A stretch of DNA of 8,887 nucleotides from Candidatus Brocadiales bacterium (GTDB taxonomy: Bacteria > Planctomycetota > Brocadiia > Brocadiales > Bathyanammoxibiaceae). The position numbers and the translations under genes were made by a program. The notes beneath the pieces were generated by a model, which was not told the DNA's origin, did no database searches, and worked only from the letters and a program-made list of their open reading frames with translations. The stretch lies in contig JAUQZZ010000080.1 in NCBI GenBank assembly GCA_030586765.1, positions 1-8,887 of the forward strand. Reading direction: 5' to 3'. Below are positions 5,251 to 8,887 of this stretch, piece after piece; position 1 is the stretch's first letter; every line of letters starts with the position of its first letter.

Positions 5251-6411
5251 ATGTTTACCTTGCATCTCTTTAGTAATTGGAAGTGGACGGGCCCTGCAGA
5301 ACATGCCCTTAACCTCTGCCTGGGGCTGAAGAAGAGGGGGCACAGGGTGGTCTTTGCCTCGGGAAGGCCGCCCAGAAAAGACCTTACCTCCACTAACCAA
5401 AAGGCCCAGGCCCTGGGGATAGATACCCTGGAGCTTAGGCTTAGAAAACATTTTAACCTCCTGGACAACCCAAGAGACCTATGGGCCCTGGCTAGATACA
5501 TAAAGGTCTCTAGGCCAGACGTTATCCACACCCACATGACCAATGACCACCTCCTTGCTGGTATTGTGGCTAAGATGGCCTCTCCGAAGATTCCTGTCTT
5601 ACGCACCAGCTACGAGGGGGAGGGGTTGAGGCCGGGCTTGCGAAATAGGTTTCTCCTCTGGGTCCTTACCTCAGGGCTGATAACTGTGTCTGAGAGGGCC
5701 AGGCAAAGAGATATAGCGCAGTTTGGTTTTCCCGAGGAAAGGCTTTGGAAGATAGAGGTGGGTGTGGACACAGGACGCTTTAACCCCACAGTAGCCCGGC
5801 CCCGTCTCAGGGAGTCCTGGGGTATAAGACCTGAGGAGATAACGGTGGGCATAGCGGCCAGGATCCAGTGGCACAGGCGATTCGATATATTCTTAGAGGC
5901 CTTCCGCCTGGCTTCCAGGGAGATGCCCAAACTGAGGGCTGTAATTATAGGAAGGGGCACTAATATGGTCCCTGTGGCCGTGGAGCCTGCCCGAAAGATG
6001 GGGCTAAATGGCAAGGTGGTATTTCCTGGGTACAAGGAGGGTGATGAGTACGTTGAGGCCCTGGCCTCTCTGGACATAAAGGTCTTCCTGGTGCCTGGTA
6101 CTGATGGCTCCTGTAGGGCAGTGAGGGAGGCCATGGCCATGGGCCTGCCTGTAATAGCTGCCAGGAGGGGGATGCTCCCGGAGATAGTCATCCATGGGGA
6201 GACAGGGCTGGTGATTGATGATACCCCTGAGAATCTTTCCAGGGCTATTATAGAGCTGGCCTCCGACGGGTCTTTGCGGAGACGCATGGGGGAGGCCTCA
6301 AGGCATAGGGCGGTAGAAAAATTCTCCCTGGAAATGGAGGTAAAGGAAGTGGAGGCCGTGTATAAGGCCTTATTGGGGGTTAAAGAAGTCGAGCAGGTGC
6401 GCTCCGCCTGA
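5251..6411 (+). CDS. GT4-type (GT-B fold) glycosyltransferase
   Basis: The 386-residue protein has the two-domain GT-B layout. The N-terminal acceptor domain has GPAEHALNLCLGLKKRGH (14-31), the Gly-containing loop and first helix typical of GT4, then RPDVIHTHMTND (88-99), the usual 'DVIHxH' strand. VSERAR (146-151) and VEVGVDTGRFNP-type residues (about 169-179) mark the domain link. The C-terminal donor domain has VGIAARIQWHRRFDIFLEAF (199-218), VIIGRG (231-236), VVFPGYKE (256-263), and DGSCRAVREAMAMGLPVIA (285-303). The family's E-x7-E motif is here D285-x7-E293, a conservative change of the first Glu. LP-E at 309-311 and GETGLVI at 316-322 complete the pattern. No signal peptide or membrane helix is evident, so it should act on a lipid-linked acceptor at the inner membrane face. 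AGAGG at 5234-5238 is a rather distant ribosome site. Sugar specificity is unknown. Confidence 0.92.
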   Translation: MFTLHLFSNWKWTGPAEHALNLCLGLKKRGHRVVFASGRPPRKDLTSTNQKAQALGIDTLELRLRKHFNLLDNPRDLWALARYIKVSRPDVIHTHMTNDHLLAGIVAKMASPKIPVLRTSYEGEGLRPGLRNRFLLWVLTSGLITVSERARQRDIAQFGFPEERLWKIEVGVDTGRFNPTVARPRLRESWGIRPEEITVGIAARIQWHRRFDIFLEAFRLASREMPKLRAVIIGRGTNMVPVAVEPARKMGLNGKVVFPGYKEGDEYVEALASLDIKVFLVPGTDGSCRAVREAMAMGLPVIAARRGMLPEIVIHGETGLVIDDTPENLSRAIIELASDGSLRRRMGEASRHRAVEKFSLEMEVKEVEAVYKALLGVKEVEQVRSA

Positions 6412-6423
6412 GGTGGACTAAGT

Positions 6424-7440
6424 ATGAAAAAGGAACTATCTATTATTCTCGTAAACTGGAACACCAGGGACCTCCTCAAGGAGTGCCTGAAGTCCCTTTA
6501 CAAGACAGTGAAGAATGTCTCCTTCGAGGTCTATGTGGCGGATAATGCCTCCACGGATGGAAGTGTGGACATGACAAGGGAGGACTTTCCAGAGGTGAGG
6601 CTCATAGAAAATGAGGAGAATATAGGCTTTGGCAGGGCCAATAACAGGGTCCTTAGGGACATTGAGACCCCTTACGTCTTCCTCCTGAACACAGATACCA
6701 TACTCCTCGACGGTTCGGTAGAGGGGATGTTATCCTTTCTGAAGGCCAACCCTGGTGTGGCTATAGTGTCGCCCCAGTATCTGAACGCCGATGGCACGAA
6801 ACAAAATTCCTTTACTAATCTCCCGTCCCTTGCCACAGAGCTCCTTAACAAGAGTCTCCTGAAGATGCTCTTTCCCAGGAGCTATCCCAGTAAGAGACAG
6901 GATTACTCCGAGCCACTAGAGGTGGAGTCCGTAGTGGGTGCTGCTATGATGCTGAGGCAAGAGGTCTTCAGGAGGGTAGGATTTTTTGATGAGGACTACT
7001 TTCTTTATCTGGATGAGAGCGACCTGTGTTTCCGCTTGCGCAAGGCAGGGTGGAAGTGTTACTTTCTACCTCGTCTTGAGATATACCATCTTGGGGGCGG
7101 AGGGACGAAGAAGAAAGCCAGGGGCGATTCCACTATTGAGTACTACCGCTCCCTTTACAAATTTTTTAGAAAGAACAGAGGGGGGCCTGCCTATTGGGCG
7201 CTGAGGGTCTTGAAACCCTCCAAGCTCTTGGTAAACCTCATATTTTCTGCCATGGCTACCGTAGCCACCCTCTTCCTCCACGAGGGATTGAGGGGGAGGT
7301 TTTTAACCTATCTGAAGGTTATGGAGTGGCACCTCAGGGGATGCCCTGAGGACATGGGTATACTGGGAAGGGTTAGAAGGGAGCAGAGAGGGGGGGCCAA
7401 GTCGGCCTTAGGCGGATGGGCATTAAAGGAGGGACGTTGA
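6424..7440 (+). CDS. Family 2 glycosyltransferase, rhamnosyltransferase/WbbL-like
   Basis: A 338-residue inverting GT-A enzyme. LSIILVNWNTRDLL (5-18), VADNASTDGSVD (38-49) and NIGFGRANN (66-74) are the nucleotide-binding elements of the WbbL-type group. LLNTDTILL (87-95) carries the D-x-D position in the form NTD, which is normal in this group. VVGAAMMLRQEVF followed by GFFDEDYFLYLDESDLCFRL (186-205) contains the conserved acceptor-side acidic cluster (E198, D200). A single hydrophobic segment at about 267-285 near the C terminus may anchor it to the cytoplasmic membrane; a basic tail follows. Relatives transfer rhamnose or other deoxysugars to lipid-linked O-antigen or to mycobacterial linkers, but donor identity cannot be read. 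It follows the previous gene by 12 bases, with GAGGTGG at 6410-6416 as a good ribosome site that overlaps the upstream TGA. Confidence 0.92.
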   Translation: MKKELSIILVNWNTRDLLKECLKSLYKTVKNVSFEVYVADNASTDGSVDMTREDFPEVRLIENEENIGFGRANNRVLRDIETPYVFLLNTDTILLDGSVEGMLSFLKANPGVAIVSPQYLNADGTKQNSFTNLPSLATELLNKSLLKMLFPRSYPSKRQDYSEPLEVESVVGAAMMLRQEVFRRVGFFDEDYFLYLDESDLCFRLRKAGWKCYFLPRLEIYHLGGGGTKKKARGDSTIEYYRSLYKFFRKNRGGPAYWALRVLKPSKLLVNLIFSAMATVATLFLHEGLRGRFLTYLKVMEWHLRGCPEDMGILGRVRREQRGGAKSALGGWALKEGR

Positions 7441-7444
7441 GGCG

Positions 7445-7894
7445 ATGATTCAGGATGTCAAGCTAGTGAATTTAGAAGCTCGTGTTGATGAGCGGGGTTA
7501 CCTCATCGAGGTCCTGCGGGCCACGGATGGGCACTTTACAAGATTTGGACAGGTGTATCTGGTGGGGGATGCGACCAGGGGTATCATCAGGGCCTGGCAC
7601 AAACATGAGCGCCTCTGGGACTGGTTCTTTATCAGCCACGGTTCGGCCAAGTTTGCCTTGAGAGACGACCGCTCCAGTAGTCCCACCTATGGGGAGATGA
7701 ATACCTTTATCCTGGGGGAGAGAAATCCCAGTCTTTTGGTAGTGCCCCCCGGGGTCTATCACGGCTGGATGTCCTTGGAGGACGATACCCAGCTCATCAG
7801 TACGGCTAGTGAGGTCTATAACAGGGATAAGCCCGATGAGGTGCGGGTACCACCGGATTCCTTCGGTTATGTATGGGAGGTGAAGGGTAGATGA
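7445..7894 (+). CDS. RmlC-like cupin, dTDP-4-dehydrorhamnose 3,5-epimerase family
   Basis: This 149-residue protein follows the RmlC pattern in order: DERGYLIEVLR (15-25), GIIRAWHKH (46-54, where the family has RGLHYQ, so H52 corresponds to the catalytic His), DDRSSSPTYGE (74-84), VVPPGVYHGW (99-108, equivalent to IPPGFAHGF), and SEVYNRDKPDE (122-132, with Y125 at the place of the conserved Tyr). RmlC proper is about 180 residues, so this is a compact member. The Lys that normally follows the catalytic His loop (KL) is not evident; RLWDWF stands there. It may be a 3-, 5- or 3,5-epimerase of an NDP-4-ketosugar, or a related isomerase or non-enzymatic cupin. The start ATG is 4 bases after the upstream stop, with GGAGG near 7428-7432 as the likely ribosome site. 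Its stop overlaps the next gene's ATG, which implies joint action with that SDR enzyme. Confidence 0.85.
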   Translation: MIQDVKLVNLEARVDERGYLIEVLRATDGHFTRFGQVYLVGDATRGIIRAWHKHERLWDWFFISHGSAKFALRDDRSSSPTYGEMNTFILGERNPSLLVVPPGVYHGWMSLEDDTQLISTASEVYNRDKPDEVRVPPDSFGYVWEVKGR

Positions 7895-8887
7895 TCCTTG
7901 TCACAGGAGGTGCAGGATATATTGGCTGTGTGATAGTGGAAGAACTCCTTAAAAAGGGTGAGGCGGTGCGCGTACTGGACAAGCTCTACTTTGGGGAGGA
8001 GGGCCTGCGCCACTTGCGGAAGGGGGTGGAGTTGATTCAGGGAGACATCAGGTCCTTTGACCCCTCCATCCTAGAAGGGGTGGATGCCGTCATACATCTG
8101 GCAGGCCTCTCTAACGACCCCACGGCAGAATATAATCCCAAGGCCAATATGGACATAAACGTGAAGGGCACAGAGAACCTGGCCTTGAGGTGCAAGGAGA
8201 GGGGTATAAGGAGGTTTGTCTTTGCCTCTAGCTGTTCCCTCTATGACAGGGGTCTCTTTGCAGAGGATGTGCTACAGGATGAGACCTCAGAGGTGCAGCC
8301 CAGGGCTACCTATTCTATCTCGAAACTGGAGGCAGAGCGGATACTGCGGGGTATGGCCGATGAGGACTTCTGTCCAGTCATCCTCCGCCAGGGCACGGTC
8401 TACGGTTTTAGCCCCAGGATGAGATATGACCTGGTGGTTAACTCCTTTCTAAAGGATGCCATTATATCGGGAAAGATGACCGTTTTCTGCGGAGGTGAGA
8501 TGTGGAGGCCGCTGGTAGACGTCTCCGACTCTGCCAAGGCCTTCATATGCCTGGTGGAGGCTGAGGAGTCAAAGGTGAGGGGGCAGGTCTTTAATCTCAG
8601 CTATAAGAACTACCGTATCCTTGAACTGGCCCACTGGGTAAAAGACGCCCTGAAAGGGAAACTGGACCCCCGAATAGAGGTGGATTATTCTAGCATGAAG
8701 GCAAGAAGCTATAGGGTGAGCGGCAGAAAGATTGAACAGGTGTTAAACTTCAGACCCCAGGTTTCTGTCAAGGATTCCGTAGAGAACATGCTAGTGAAGA
8801 TAGAGGAAAATGGTTTTACAGATTTCTCTAACCCAAGATACTACAATATAAAATGGATGACCCTCCTGGACGATATGGAGAAGACCC
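7891..8887 (+). CDS. NAD-dependent nucleotide-sugar epimerase/dehydratase (extended SDR), 3'-truncated
   Basis: The frame opens with ATG at 7891, overlapping the previous TGA (ATGA), and stays open to the window end: 332 residues, no stop reached. MILVTGGAGYIG holds the Rossmann G-x-x-G-x-x-G (residues 6-12), and VRVLDK (D30) fits NAD ribose binding. GDIRS (51-55), VIHLAGLSND (67-76), FASSCSLYD (111-119, active-site Ser) and YSISK (Y141, K145) are the extended-SDR landmarks, with RQGTVYG (166-172) and RPLVDVSDSAKAF (206-218) in the substrate domain. The group includes GalE-like 4-epimerases, 4,6-dehydratases and 4-ketosugar reductases. The LAGLSNDP variant of the usual HLAA motif makes GalE itself less likely. 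The visible length is already at the usual 310-340, so little is probably missing. With the RmlC-like partner it likely makes or reduces a ketosugar donor. It falls outside any complete ORF because the window cuts it. Confidence 0.9.
   Translation, partial: MILVTGGAGYIGCVIVEELLKKGEAVRVLDKLYFGEEGLRHLRKGVELIQGDIRSFDPSILEGVDAVIHLAGLSNDPTAEYNPKANMDINVKGTENLALRCKERGIRRFVFASSCSLYDRGLFAEDVLQDETSEVQPRATYSISKLEAERILRGMADEDFCPVILRQGTVYGFSPRMRYDLVVNSFLKDAIISGKMTVFCGGEMWRPLVDVSDSAKAFICLVEAEESKVRGQVFNLSYKNYRILELAHWVKDALKGKLDPRIEVDYSSMKARSYRVSGRKIEQVLNFRPQVSVKDSVENMLVKIEENGFTDFSNPRYYNIKWMTLLDDMEKT

Noticed and set aside
4455..5606. Long minus-strand open frame (383 codons)
   Set aside because: It runs antisense to the kinase C terminus, through the repeats and into the GT4 gene. 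Its middle reads as the repeat-derived HSERSEES peptide, and no domain is recognisable; the sense-strand genes have clear motifs.
6309..6316. GGCGGTAG, the core of the ops element that recruits RfaH in enteric lipopolysaccharide operons
   Set aside because: It lies inside the GT4 coding sequence, not in an operon leader, and lacks the rest of the consensus. An 8-base match is probably coincidence.
5610..6479. Long minus-strand open frame (289 codons)
   Set aside because: It is antisense to the well-supported GT4 gene and the start of the next GT2 gene, Ser-rich and motif-free. It is a codon-use shadow.

Overview
The window looks like chromosomal DNA from a Gram-negative bacterium. It carries a run of genes for building and decorating a surface polysaccharide, most likely lipopolysaccharide core or another lipid-linked glycan: a WaaE/KdtX-like glycosyltransferase, a protein with two Kdo/WaaP-type sugar-kinase domains, further GT4 and GT2 transferases, and two nucleotide-sugar enzymes. 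I cannot name the species. Moderate GC, heavy use of AGG for Arg and ATA for Ile, and dispersed repeats of the kind common in environmental genomes (for example Nitrospirota, Desulfobacterota, Omnitrophota or Planctomycetota) point to an uncultured or deep-branching lineage rather than an enteric one. That placement is inference.

Layout: (1) 3-614 is the 3' part of an unrelated gene, probably a periplasmic or outer-membrane lipoprotein; its codon use differs from everything downstream. (2) 615-1033 is a non-coding gap. It holds a strong sigma70-like promoter on each strand, back to back (891-919 minus, 929-957 plus), two interleaved inverted repeats around them, and a run of small stem-loops at 717-851. 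(3) 1034-8887 is a co-directional gene run on the plus strand: GT2, B12-type radical SAM enzyme, (repeat-filled gap), tandem kinase, (repeat-filled gap with a G-quadruplex motif), GT4, GT2, RmlC-like cupin, and an SDR sugar epimerase/dehydratase cut by the window end. Coupling is tight at 1888 (GTGA overlap) and 7891 (ATGA overlap), and the gaps at 6412-6423 and 7441-7444 are 12 and 4 bases. The plus promoter at 929-957 is the only convincing one for this run.

How the genes fit together (inference): the cupin and the SDR probably make or tailor an NDP-sugar; the two GT2 enzymes and the GT4 enzyme add sugars to a lipid-linked acceptor; the double kinase phosphorylates one or more sugars; and the radical SAM enzyme, translationally coupled to the first transferase, may carry out an unusual modification such as methylation of the glycan or lipid. 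The most unusual points are the two-domain kinase, the radical SAM enzyme in this setting, the repeat elements in the two larger gaps of the run (one abutting a start codon, one with a very compact G-quadruplex motif), and the divergent promoter region with a possible antisense or small RNA.
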